Below are positions 46,100 through 53,918 of a stretch of DNA of 64,000 nucleotides, in pieces (positions within the stretch are counted from its first letter, which is position 1; every line of letters starts with the position of its first letter). Under the pieces are notes generated by a model, which saw only the letters and a list, made by a program, of their open reading frames with translations, was not told the origin of the DNA and ran no database searches. Source of the DNA: Terriglobia bacterium (lineage in GTDB: Bacteria; Acidobacteriota; Terriglobia; Terriglobales; Acidobacteriaceae); NCBI GenBank assembly GCA_020072585.1, contig JAIQGL010000003.1, positions 225,321 to 289,320 of the forward strand, written 5' to 3'. Both the position numbers and the translations under genes were made by a program.

Positions 46100-46902
46100 A
46101 GACCATGCGGATCGTCGCGATTACGGTGCTGTGCCTGACGGCGTTGACCATTCTGGGCGCAAGCTATCTGGCGCCTGCTGGATATGAACAACAATTTCGC
46201 GAGACGCCGCAGGCGGGCCCTTCGGCACATCATCCATTGGGTACTGATGATCTGGGGCGCGACCGCTGGGCGCGGCTGCTTTATGGCATGCGCGTTTCTC
46301 TGACGCTCGCGCCCCTAGCAGCGCTCTTCACCACCGTGCTGGCAGGACTGGTAGGCGGCATTGCCGGATATTATGGCGGATGGACGGAACGCTGCTGCAA
46401 ATTGCTGATCGATCTCTTTTTGTCGGTGCCATGGCTGTTCCTTCTCATCACAGTGCGGGCCGTCTTGCCGTTGAATGTATCGCCGGAAGCGTCAGTTACT
46501 GTGACCTTCGCGCTTCTGGGACTGCTGGGATGGGCGGCCTCCGCGCGCGTGATCTGCACTGGCGCGAAAGACCTGATGAAGTCAGAATTTGTGTGGCAGG
46601 CGCGGGCCCAGGGCTTTTCCGGATTTAAGCTCGTTCGGCTCCATCTGCTGCCTAACCTGCGCGGCGCCTTGCTGGCGCAGTTCTGGATTTCGATTCCCGT
46701 GTTCATCATTGCGGAGGCAAATCTGGGCGCTCTTGGCCTGGGTGTGGCAGAGCCGCTGCCCTCGCTCGGCAGTTTGCTCCGTGAACTTCAGGATGTTGTT
46801 ACGTTACGTCCGGAACCTTGGCGATTGCTTCCACTTGCGGTACTTATAGTGGTAATCAGCTCATTCCAGGCATTGCTCAATAAACAGGAGGTGCGGGCAT
46901 AA
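46096..46902 (+). CDS. Peptide/nickel ABC transporter permease, DppC type
   Basis: A 268-residue permease. The conserved DppC N-terminal motif HPLGTDDLGRDRWARLLYGMR is followed by helices and an EAA-like loop, FVWQARAQGFSGFKLVRLHLLPN. ATG 46096 overlaps the previous stop as ATGA. The frame open further upstream is not used. It is the second half of the transport channel. AGGAGG near its end serves the next gene. Confidence 0.88.
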   Translation: MKTMRIVAITVLCLTALTILGASYLAPAGYEQQFRETPQAGPSAHHPLGTDDLGRDRWARLLYGMRVSLTLAPLAALFTTVLAGLVGGIAGYYGGWTERCCKLLIDLFLSVPWLFLLITVRAVLPLNVSPEASVTVTFALLGLLGWAASARVICTGAKDLMKSEFVWQARAQGFSGFKLVRLHLLPNLRGALLAQFWISIPVFIIAEANLGALGLGVAEPLPSLGSLLRELQDVVTLRPEPWRLLPLAVLIVVISSFQALLNKQEVRA

Positions 46903-46925
46903 AGCGGCTGTTTTTACTCTCCGCC

Positions 46926-48506
46926 ATGGCGCTGATGGGCGTTGTTTCTGTGTTTGCCCAGGATGGGGGAGAGCTGCGCTTCTGCCTGCGCTCTGAGCCC
47001 AAGACATTTAATCCGTTGCTGGTGGAAGACGAAGCCTCTGAGACCATCCGCTATCTGACCGGGGGCGTGCTGGTGCGCGTGAATCGGGTCACGTTGAAGG
47101 CGGAACCCGAGTTGGCGGCATCATGGAAAGTCTTCGAGGGTGGCAAACGCATCCGCTTCAAACTGCGCGAAGGCCTGAAATATTCTGACGGCACGCCTTT
47201 CTCAGCCGCTGATGTTGCTTACACCATGGAGCAACTCATGGACCCCGCGCTGCACTCGAGCACCGGCGATGCCTTCCGTTCGGCTGAAGGCAAGCTGGTT
47301 GCGCAGGTGATTTCGCTGAGTGTGGTGGAGATCAGCTTTCCCGCGCCGGTAGCCAACCTGGTGAATCTTTTTGATACCGTAGCAATCCTTTCCGCAAAAT
47401 CGCCGCAGAAAGAAATGGCCGTGCTAGGGCCGTTTTATATGGCGGAAAGAAAGGCCGGTTCCTATCTGCTGCTCAAACGTAATCCCAATTATTGGAAAAA
47501 AGACGCGGCAGGGAAGCAGCTTCCGTATTTAGACTCCGTGCGGATTGACATTGAGCAAAACCCTGAGATTGAAGCTCTGCGTTTTCAGCGCGGCGAAGTC
47601 CATTTGATCAACACGGTTTCGCCAGCCATCTTTGAGAAGTTATCTGCCGATAATGCCTCAGTCCGCGACGCCGGCGCTTCCACGGACACAGAGCAACTGT
47701 GGTTCAATCAGGTTCCCGGTTCGCCGCTTCCGGCTTACAAAAAGGCCTGGTTTACCTCCACCAATTTCCGGCGCGCTGTTTCAGAAGCGATCAATCGCGG
47801 CGATCTGGCCCGCATTGTTTATCGTGGGCATGCGGTACCGGCCATCGGCATTATTTCGCCGAGCAACAAGTTCTGGTTCAACAGCGGACTCAAACCGCAT
47901 CCTTATGACACCGCAAGCGCTCTGCGCAGGCTGCAACAGGATGGGTTCCGGTTGCAAGGGGATACTTTGCGCGACAGGGCCGGCAACGCCGTGGAGTTTT
48001 CCATCGTAACCAACGCGGGCAACCGCACGCGCGAAAGCATGGCCACCATGATCCAGCAGGACCTCAGGAAAATTGGGATCAAAGTGAATGTGGTCACGCT
48101 GGATTTCAACTCGCTGCTGGAACGCATGACACAAAGCTACAACTATGAAGCCTGCTTGCTGGGCTTCCAGAATGCGGAGCTAGATCCGAATTCACAGATG
48201 GCGGTGTGGCTGAGCTCAGCCGATAATCACCAGTGGAACCCCAAACAGACATCCCCGGCGACGGCATGGGAAGGTGAGATAGACAAGCTGATGCGGGCGC
48301 AGGCTGCCTCCGGCGATGAGCACAAGCGCAAGCAGTATTGGGACCGAGTCCAGCAGATTGCCTGGGAGCAGGAGCCCTTCATTTATCTCATCAACAAGGA
48401 CGCGCTGGTGGCAATTGCACCCGCGGTGAAGAATGCCGCGCCCAGCGTGTTCCGTCCGCAAACCTATTGGAACGTGGAGACGCTGGCACTGACTCAGGCG
48501 CACTAG
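46926..48506 (+). CDS. Peptide ABC transporter substrate-binding protein (SBP family 5)
   Basis: A 526-residue periplasmic binding protein of solute-binding family 5 (DppA/OppA). Key segments are RSEPKTFNPLLVEDEASETI, KVFEGGKRIRFKLREGLKYSDGTPFSAADVAYT and NPNYWKKD. The first canonical start is ATG 46926, but it leaves a signal peptide with no basic region. The same frame is open upstream from ATA 46899, giving a normal KRLFLLSAMALMGVVSVFAQ. AGGAGG lies 7 bases before that ATA, which overlaps the previous stop. True initiation may therefore be at ATA 46899 or CTG 46908. There is no lipobox, so the protein would be soluble in the periplasm. Confidence 0.88.
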   Translation: MALMGVVSVFAQDGGELRFCLRSEPKTFNPLLVEDEASETIRYLTGGVLVRVNRVTLKAEPELAASWKVFEGGKRIRFKLREGLKYSDGTPFSAADVAYTMEQLMDPALHSSTGDAFRSAEGKLVAQVISLSVVEISFPAPVANLVNLFDTVAILSAKSPQKEMAVLGPFYMAERKAGSYLLLKRNPNYWKKDAAGKQLPYLDSVRIDIEQNPEIEALRFQRGEVHLINTVSPAIFEKLSADNASVRDAGASTDTEQLWFNQVPGSPLPAYKKAWFTSTNFRRAVSEAINRGDLARIVYRGHAVPAIGIISPSNKFWFNSGLKPHPYDTASALRRLQQDGFRLQGDTLRDRAGNAVEFSIVTNAGNRTRESMATMIQQDLRKIGIKVNVVTLDFNSLLERMTQSYNYEACLLGFQNAELDPNSQMAVWLSSADNHQWNPKQTSPATAWEGEIDKLMRAQAASGDEHKRKQYWDRVQQIAWEQEPFIYLINKDALVAIAPAVKNAAPSVFRPQTYWNVETLALTQAH

Positions 48507-48515
48507 GAAACAAAT

Positions 48516-49337
48516 ATGGAACTTCTCTCAGTCAGGATCACGATCAGCTACAAGGACAAGCCGCCAGTGCTGGACGACTTGCGCGTGGACCTGCAGCCGG
48601 GAGAGATACTGGGTCTGGTAGGGCACAGCGGTTGCGGCAAGAGTTCACTGGCGCTGGCCATCCTGGGACTGCTCAATTTGAAGGGTGGCAAAGCGCTCGG
48701 CTCCATACGCTGGAATGAACGCGAACTGCTGACGCTCAAAGAAAAAGAATGGCGCAAGCTGCGCGGAAAAGAAATTGCCTTCGTGCCGCAGAGCCCCATG
48801 TCTTCTTTGAACCCGGCATTGAGGCTGGGAACACAACTCGAAGAAGCGTGGAAATTACACGGGCAGGGCGGCCGCGATCAGATGGAAGAAACTGTCTTTC
48901 GGTCCCTGTTGGACGTTAGCCTGCCTGCGAAGGAAGAATTTTTGCGGCGCTATCCGGCGGAGATCAGTGTGGGACAGGCGCAGCGCGTTCTGATAGCCAT
49001 GGCCATTCTGCACCGACCAGCCCTGCTCATTGCAGACGAGCCCACAAGCGCGCTCGATGCAGTGACACAGTCTGAGATTCTGGCCCTTTTCGGAGAGCTA
49101 AACCGCAGGCTAGGGATGAGTCTGCTATTCATCTCGCACGATCTGGTCTCCGCCTACACGCTGTGCCATCGGATCGCCCTGATCCACTCAGGCAAGATCG
49201 TGGAATGCAATACGCCGCAAGCCATCTTCTTCAGTCCGCAACACCCGTTTACGCGGAAGCTGATAGCGGCGATTCCGACCGTGCCCAGCGCGTCAGAAGT
49301 TGAAGAATCTCTTCGCTTTAACCTCTTTAATTCTTAG
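48516..49337 (+). CDS. Peptide ABC transporter ATP-binding protein, DppD type
   Basis: A 273-residue ATPase. Walker A is GHSGCGKSS, the signature is ISVGQAQR (the usual first positions LSGG are changed), and Walker B is LLIADEPTSALD with LLFISHD after it. The C-terminal oligopeptide-transporter region (HPFTRKLIAAIPTVP) is present. Dpp/Opp systems normally have two different ATPases; only one is encoded here, so it may work as a homodimer or with a remote partner. It is last in the operon that starts at the sigma-54 promoter. Confidence 0.88.
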   Translation: MELLSVRITISYKDKPPVLDDLRVDLQPGEILGLVGHSGCGKSSLALAILGLLNLKGGKALGSIRWNERELLTLKEKEWRKLRGKEIAFVPQSPMSSLNPALRLGTQLEEAWKLHGQGGRDQMEETVFRSLLDVSLPAKEEFLRRYPAEISVGQAQRVLIAMAILHRPALLIADEPTSALDAVTQSEILALFGELNRRLGMSLLFISHDLVSAYTLCHRIALIHSGKIVECNTPQAIFFSPQHPFTRKLIAAIPTVPSASEVEESLRFNLFNS

Positions 49338-49405
49338 AAATATCACTTATATTTCATTGTCCTGTTCAGCCCCCACAGCCCTCCTTGCATTTGGGAACAT
49401 CGCGC

Positions 49406-49423
49406 TGTGACACGCTTGTCGCA
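49406..49423. promoter_or_regulatory. Candidate activator site, copy 3
   Basis: TGTGACA, CGCT, TGTCGCA: the best copy of the 7-4-7 palindrome, about 160 bases before the -12 element at 49579. Extra half-sites TGTGAC (49458-49463) and TGTCGCA (49498-49504) lie between. The rest of the 270-base gap 49338-49607 shows no gene. Confidence 0.62.
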
Positions 49424-49564
49424 TCAATGTAACTAACTGATAAATAATGGCTTAACTTGTGACTGACGGGAATGTTCCGTCGCTCGCGGGTGAAGCGTGT
49501 CGCACAGCTGGAGATTGGTTAACAGATAAGTGTATTTGAATCAGTTAGTTATCTCGAGATTACT

Positions 49565-49581
49565 TTGGTTCCCTGGTTGCA
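49565..49581 (+). promoter_or_regulatory. Sigma-54 (-24/-12) promoter
   Basis: TTGGTTCCCTGGTTGCA has GG at 49567-49568 and GC at 49579-49580, separated by exactly 10 bases. The TTGCA half is perfect; the -24 half keeps TTGG. Transcription would start near 49592, just before the small gene at 49608. Confidence 0.68.
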
Positions 49582-49607
49582 ATAAAGGTAAGCGGGGGTC
49601 AAGAAGC

Positions 49608-49736
49608 ATGTCTCAAAGAAACAAAGTAATCATATTCAGCGCAATTGTAGTGGCGATCGCCGGATTGGGCCTCGCTCTATCAACGCTTCAGAATGCAACA
49701 ACTCTGATCGCTTCTGCGGTTTGGGGTTCATGCTGA
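49608..49736 (+). CDS. 42-residue membrane peptide upstream of the subtilase
   Basis: A short frame, MSQRNKVIIFSAIVVAIAG, continuing through one transmembrane helix and ending TLIASAVWGSC. It lies 16 bases after the predicted sigma-54 transcript start and 45 bases before the subtilase start. Its last residues, SAVWGS, resemble the S-I-V-W-G-N units at the C-terminus of the neighbouring subtilase. A possible role is a small regulator or partner of the protease. The ribosome site is weak (GGGGG about 10 bases upstream), so it is not certain. Confidence 0.45.
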   Translation: MSQRNKVIIFSAIVVAIAGLGLALSTLQNATTLIASAVWGSC

Positions 49737-49780
49737 CCAGACCAGCTCTTGTTAAAAAGAAAATTTTTGGGGTAAGACAA

Positions 49781-51589
49781 ATGAGATTCGATCAAGCAAA
49801 ACTCGCTACAAAACGGAGCCCGATGAGGGTCCGGTTCTTTTATCTTTTTTATCTTTTTGCTCTTGTGGTGGCCCTCATTTTGGTTCCGATGACGGCGGAG
49901 GCAGCGGGCGGCCGCCAGTTTGTTGTACGCGACATTCCAGCCGCGCGCGGACACAAGATGTCGGCTGACCTGGCGAATTTTCCGCTGAATGCTGATGGGA
50001 CCGTGAGTGTAATTATTCAGTTCAATCAGTCGCCCAAGGCGCATCACTTCGCCGATATGGCGGTTCGGGGCGGACGTCTGAAGTTTTCTCTTGATCGCAT
50101 CAACGGGGCAGCCTACCGGATACCAGTGAGAATGCTGGCCTGGCTGCAAAACCATCCTGACGTTGCCTATGTCAGCCCGGACCGTCCGAATAAAGTTGCA
50201 TCCGATGACGATATACCGGCAGTGATGGGCGATGTTGCCTGGCAGCAGTACGGCCTTGACGGAACCGGAGTGGGCGTGGCGGTGATCGATAGCGGTGTCT
50301 TCAGCCATGACGACCTGCAAAATGCCAATGGATCGGGATCGCGCATTGTCTATAGCGAGAGCTTTATTCCCGGTGATCCGAGCACGGACGATGCCTATGG
50401 GCACGGAACGCACGTGGCCGGGATCCTGGCGGGCAGCGGCCACGATTCGCAGAGCGGTTACCCGGTGCAATACACGGGCGTGGCCCCCAATGCCAATATC
50501 ATCAACCTGCGCGTGCTGGACGCAAACGGCTCGGGCAGTGACAGCCAGGTGATTGCCGCGATTCAACGGGCCATCCAACTCAGGAACACATACAACATAC
50601 GCGTGATCAATCTTTCGTTGGGACGCGGTATCTATGAGTCCTACACGCTTGATCCCGTGTGCCAGGCGGTTGAAGCCGCCTGGCAATCTGGCATTGTGGT
50701 GGTGGTGGCAGCGGGCAATTATGGTCGCGACAACTCCCTTGGGACGCAAGGTTACGCGACCATTCAAGCGCCGGGTAACGACCCGAACGTGATCACCGTG
50801 GGCGCAACCAAGACCAATGGCACGCCCGCACGCCTGGATGACACCGTTGCCAGCTACAGTTCGAAAGGGCCGACCCTGTTGGACCATGTTCTAAAACCGG
50901 ACCTGGTTGCGCCGGGGAATCGCATCGTCTCTCTGAGCGCACCGGGAAGCACTTTGGTTACATCATTTACCAACTTGAACATCCAGCCGATTACGACATG
51001 TCAAGGGAACACATGCACCACTGGCGCCAGCGGAAAATACACAAAGCTGAGCGGCACCAGCATGGCCACGCCGATCGTCGCCGGTGCTGCCGTATTGATG
51101 TTCCAGAAGGACCCAACGCTTACGCCGGACACCGTCAAGGCGCGCATGATGAAGACTGCATGGAAGGGGTATCCAGTAAGCAGCTGGGGTTATGACGTCC
51201 GGGGCCGCGGCTACTTTTCTCAATACGATGTGTTCACCATCGGCGCAGGTTACCTGGACATCTACGCCGCGCTGAATAACACTGACGTAGCGAATGGCGG
51301 AGCGCCTTCACCGGTGGTCAATTTCAATGCCACGACCGGCAAAGCAACTCTGAGCAACAGCCTTTCCATCACCTGGGGAACTTCCATCATCTGGGGCAAT
51401 TCGATCATCTGGGGTAACTCGATTGTCTGGGGTGGAAACGCCGTGCTGAGTGATTCCATCGTTTGGGGCGATTCAATCATCTGGGGGCAAACCGGTATCA
51501 ACGGCAACAGCATTATTTGGGGCAATTCAATTGTGTGGGGCGCTGATTCGATTAATGCTCTGAGCGACGGGGAGGATGGAGAGAATTAA
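49781..51589 (+). CDS. S8 family subtilisin-like serine peptidase with C-terminal W-G repeats
   Basis: A 602-residue exported subtilase. It has a long signal segment (FYLFYLFALVVALILVPMTAEA), an inhibitor-I9-like prodomain (about 45-150), then the catalytic domain: Asp170 in AVIDSGVF, His208 in GHGTHVAGI and Ser427 in LSGTSMATPIVAG. The last 75 residues are a repeat of S-I-I/V-W-G-N/D units, eight Trp-Gly pairs in all, interrupted by AVLSD and TGING. This tail resembles a beta-solenoid or an export/anchoring tag. GGGGTAAG precedes ATG 49781, which fixes the start. It probably belongs to the sigma-54 regulon. Confidence 0.9.
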   Translation: MRFDQAKLATKRSPMRVRFFYLFYLFALVVALILVPMTAEAAGGRQFVVRDIPAARGHKMSADLANFPLNADGTVSVIIQFNQSPKAHHFADMAVRGGRLKFSLDRINGAAYRIPVRMLAWLQNHPDVAYVSPDRPNKVASDDDIPAVMGDVAWQQYGLDGTGVGVAVIDSGVFSHDDLQNANGSGSRIVYSESFIPGDPSTDDAYGHGTHVAGILAGSGHDSQSGYPVQYTGVAPNANIINLRVLDANGSGSDSQVIAAIQRAIQLRNTYNIRVINLSLGRGIYESYTLDPVCQAVEAAWQSGIVVVVAAGNYGRDNSLGTQGYATIQAPGNDPNVITVGATKTNGTPARLDDTVASYSSKGPTLLDHVLKPDLVAPGNRIVSLSAPGSTLVTSFTNLNIQPITTCQGNTCTTGASGKYTKLSGTSMATPIVAGAAVLMFQKDPTLTPDTVKARMMKTAWKGYPVSSWGYDVRGRGYFSQYDVFTIGAGYLDIYAALNNTDVANGGAPSPVVNFNATTGKATLSNSLSITWGTSIIWGNSIIWGNSIVWGGNAVLSDSIVWGDSIIWGQTGINGNSIIWGNSIVWGADSINALSDGEDGEN

Positions 51590-51592
51590 AGT

Positions 51593-51856
51593 ATGCCGAA
51601 GTCGTTTTCAGCGCGGATGTTTGTGGCGTTGATAGTCATTTCGGGCCTGTTACTCTTTGGGAATGCCATGCTCAATTCAAAGTCTATGCCTACGGTATGC
51701 TTTGTCGTGTTTCTTTTGGTGACATGCCTGGCGGTGCGGCTCAACATCAAGCTTCCGGGACTTACCGGGACCATCAGTCTATTTGCCCTTTTTTGCGTTA
51801 CGATCATAGACAATGACCGCGGGCTTTCAATGTGCCGGATGTGGCGAATGGAATGA
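51593..51856 (+). CDS. Truncated paralogue of the HD-GYP/GGDEF membrane region
   Basis: An 87-residue frame 3 bases after the subtilase stop. Residues 5-68 align without gaps to the N-terminus of the protein at 42789: both begin with a helix, then share RLNIKLPGLTGTISLFALF versus RLKVELPEITGTISVNFLF. Similarity stops there; the last 20 residues (IIDNDRGLSMCRMWRME) run over the start of the next small gene in another frame. It is either a small membrane protein or, more likely, the stump of a deleted sensor gene. Linkage to the subtilase is notable because the same domain heads the other sigma-54 operon. Confidence 0.55.
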   Translation: MPKSFSARMFVALIVISGLLLFGNAMLNSKSMPTVCFVVFLLVTCLAVRLNIKLPGLTGTISLFALFCVTIIDNDRGLSMCRMWRME

Positions 51857-51992
51857 AACCAGCGTTGACTCTTCAGCTGGAATGCGCCAGCAGTATGTGG
51901 AAGATTGCCAGGTATGCTGCAAGCCAAACATCCTGCACGTGAGCTGGGACATGTTGGCAGGGGAGTATAGGATCAGCACGGAGCTGGAATAG
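51813..51992 (+). CDS. CPXCG-type cysteine-rich small protein
   Basis: A 59-residue protein. It begins MTAGFQCAGCGEWNETSVD, has the conserved core SAGMRQQYVEDCQVCCKPN, and ends in a strand-rich segment with EYRIST. The pattern C-x-x-C-G ... D-C-x-V-C-C-x-P-N is that of the CPXCG cysteine-rich family; the four main Cys probably bind zinc. It overlaps the preceding frame by 44 bases, which supports that frame being a remnant. No ribosome site is evident. The gene is easy to miss because of its size. Function unknown. Confidence 0.75.
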   Translation: MTAGFQCAGCGEWNETSVDSSAGMRQQYVEDCQVCCKPNILHVSWDMLAGEYRISTELE

Positions 51993-52060
51993 TTATCTAA
52001 ACTTTAGTCGCTGGATTTTGCCTTTGTCCGAGATGATTTCTATGGTATACCTTCTGGCAA

Positions 52061-52804
52061 ATGTCAGATCCAAACCTATCCCAACCTACGCCACAATTTA
52101 GTACCGCCGAATATTCTGGAAATGCCGGAGGCGATCGGTGTGCCGCCTGCAAGCAACCAATTACGACGCGTTACTACCGCGTCAATACGAAAATGGCATG
52201 TGAAAGCTGTGTGCAGCAACTCGAACGCCAACTTCCAAAAGATTCGCACGCGGCTTATGTACGGGGAATGCTTTTTGGTTTAGGTGCGGCCATTCTGGGC
52301 ATGGTTCTTTATGCGGGATTTACGATCGTCACGGGATTTTATATCGGTTATATTTCTCTGGCGGTTGGCTGGCTGGTAGGAAAAGCGGTCATACTTGGCT
52401 CCAAAGGAATTGGCGGAAGACGCTATCAGATTGCTGCTGTAATACTGACGTACGCGGCGGTTTCAATTGCCGCTATACCGATTGCGATTTCGTATCAGGC
52501 AAAAGAAGCCTCTGAAGCTGCCTCAGTCCATTCCAGACAGCCACAACCCTCCACGGATGGCCAGAGCGCCCAACCCGATCAGCCACAAACGTCGGCATCC
52601 CATCCCAGCTTTGGGACGGCGCTTTTGCAATTATTGCTGATCGGTCTTGCCTCACCCTTCCTGGAGCTGCAAGATCCAGTGCACGGCATTATCGGGCTGG
52701 TCATTCTGGCAGTGGGTATACGTTTTGCCTGGAAAATCACCCAGGGCTCAGCGCGTGCCAATATCGATGGACCCTATGACATCTCTGCCGCCGCCTCAGT
52801 ATGA
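52061..52804 (+). CDS. Zinc-finger membrane protein, unknown function
   Basis: A 247-residue protein. A cytoplasmic N-terminal treble-clef-like finger, CAACKQPITTRYYRVNTKMACESC, is followed by four to five transmembrane helices (GMLFGLGAAILGMVLYAGF; GYISLAVGWLVGKAVILG; IAAVILTYAAVSIAAIP; HGIIGLVILAVGIRFAW). A polar Pro/Gln-rich loop lies between helices three and four. The Zn-finger plus multi-helix layout recurs in Acidobacteriota but has no known activity. It is adjacent to a zinc-ribbon site-2-protease gene (12 bases), probably co-transcribed. Confidence 0.72.
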   Translation: MSDPNLSQPTPQFSTAEYSGNAGGDRCAACKQPITTRYYRVNTKMACESCVQQLERQLPKDSHAAYVRGMLFGLGAAILGMVLYAGFTIVTGFYIGYISLAVGWLVGKAVILGSKGIGGRRYQIAAVILTYAAVSIAAIPIAISYQAKEASEAASVHSRQPQPSTDGQSAQPDQPQTSASHPSFGTALLQLLLIGLASPFLELQDPVHGIIGLVILAVGIRFAWKITQGSARANIDGPYDISAAASV

Positions 52805-52815
52805 GATGATGCAGG

Positions 52816-53823
52816 TTGGAGGCAGTTGCTGACCCTGTGTCCCCGTTTAGTTCTAAAGTAGAGCAAAATTGTTCGCGATGTGCACGCGAGCTTCCGCCCG
52901 GAGCGCTGGAGTGCCCGCAGTGCCTGACGCTTGTCCATAGTGACCAGATGGAGCAGTTGGCCGCGCATGCCAGATCGCTGGAAGCGCATGGCGACTTTCA
53001 GGGAGCCCGTGAACGCTGGCTTGCATGTCTGCCGTTGTTGCCAGCGCAATCGGCGCAGGCTGAGTGGATCCGCAACCATGTGCACGACCTGGAAAAAAGT
53101 GCGTCCATGCTGCAACCTGCGCAGCCAGGAGCAAACTCCACGCCGCAGTGGGCGCAACGTCTGGGCCCGCTGGGACCGATTCTTCTAGCCCTGTTCAAAT
53201 TCAAATCCCTGTTCAGCTTTGTGGCCTTCTTTGGTTTTTATTGGTCGATCTGGGGAGCAAAGTTCGGAATCGGTTTTGCCATGCTCGTGTTAATTCACGA
53301 GATGGGGCATTTCATTGACATCAAGCGCAGAGGCTTGCCAGCGGACATGCCGATGTTTCTGCCGGGGCTGGGTGCTTACGTCAGGTGGAATGCGCTGGGC
53401 ATTTCGCTGGAGACGCGCGCCGCCATCAGTCTGGCAGGGCCGCTGGCGGGATGGTTCGCCGCAGGGGTTTGCGCCCTGCTCTGGTTTCAGACCGGCTACG
53501 GGCTGTGGGCAGCGCTGGCGCGGACCAGCGCATGGTTCAACGCACTCAACCTGATTCCACTCTGGATCTTCGATGGCAGCAACGCGGCCAAGGCTCTCAG
53601 CAAGCTGGAACGTGCGGTGGTGCTGGTGGTGAGCGCGGCGCTGGGATATGCGCTGGGGGAATGGGTGTTTGGCCTGGTTGCGCTGGGCATGGGCGTGCGT
53701 CTCTTTACCCGCGATGACCCGCCTGAACCCAACAACTCAATTGCCGCCTACTTTGTGGCCGTGGTGACTGCTCTGGCCATGATCCTGTGGTTGGTGCCGG
53801 GACACGGGGCCGGATTGCGCTAG
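52816..53823 (+). CDS. Site-2-protease-like M50 metallopeptidase with zinc ribbon
   Basis: A 335-residue protein. The N-terminus is a zinc ribbon (CSRCARELPPGALECPQC) and a helical TPR-like stretch. The membrane part begins about residue 125. The zinc site H-E-x-x-H is in LIHEMGHFIDIKRRGL, and the third ligand region is NALNLIPLWIFDGSNAAKAL, an N-x-x-P-x-x-x-x-D-G variant. This is the S2P/Rip family, which cuts membrane-embedded substrates. The start is a TTG at 52816 (an in-frame stop lies just upstream); GTG 52837 is an alternative. It is co-directional with the zinc-finger membrane gene. Confidence 0.85.
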   Translation: MEAVADPVSPFSSKVEQNCSRCARELPPGALECPQCLTLVHSDQMEQLAAHARSLEAHGDFQGARERWLACLPLLPAQSAQAEWIRNHVHDLEKSASMLQPAQPGANSTPQWAQRLGPLGPILLALFKFKSLFSFVAFFGFYWSIWGAKFGIGFAMLVLIHEMGHFIDIKRRGLPADMPMFLPGLGAYVRWNALGISLETRAAISLAGPLAGWFAAGVCALLWFQTGYGLWAALARTSAWFNALNLIPLWIFDGSNAAKALSKLERAVVLVVSAALGYALGEWVFGLVALGMGVRLFTRDDPPEPNNSIAAYFVAVVTALAMILWLVPGHGAGLR

Positions 53824-53918
53824 CTTGATACTTTACGTCCCCCTGCTTGTCTTCTTGTAGTTTAAGAGTGGCGGCTTGAACAGCGCTGCCCGGCGCATTA
53901 TTTTCAAGGCGGGGATCC

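Noticed and set aside
49688..50887. 399-codon open frame on the minus strand
   Set aside because: It lies antisense to the subtilase, whose catalytic triad is intact; composition reflects codon bias of the true gene.
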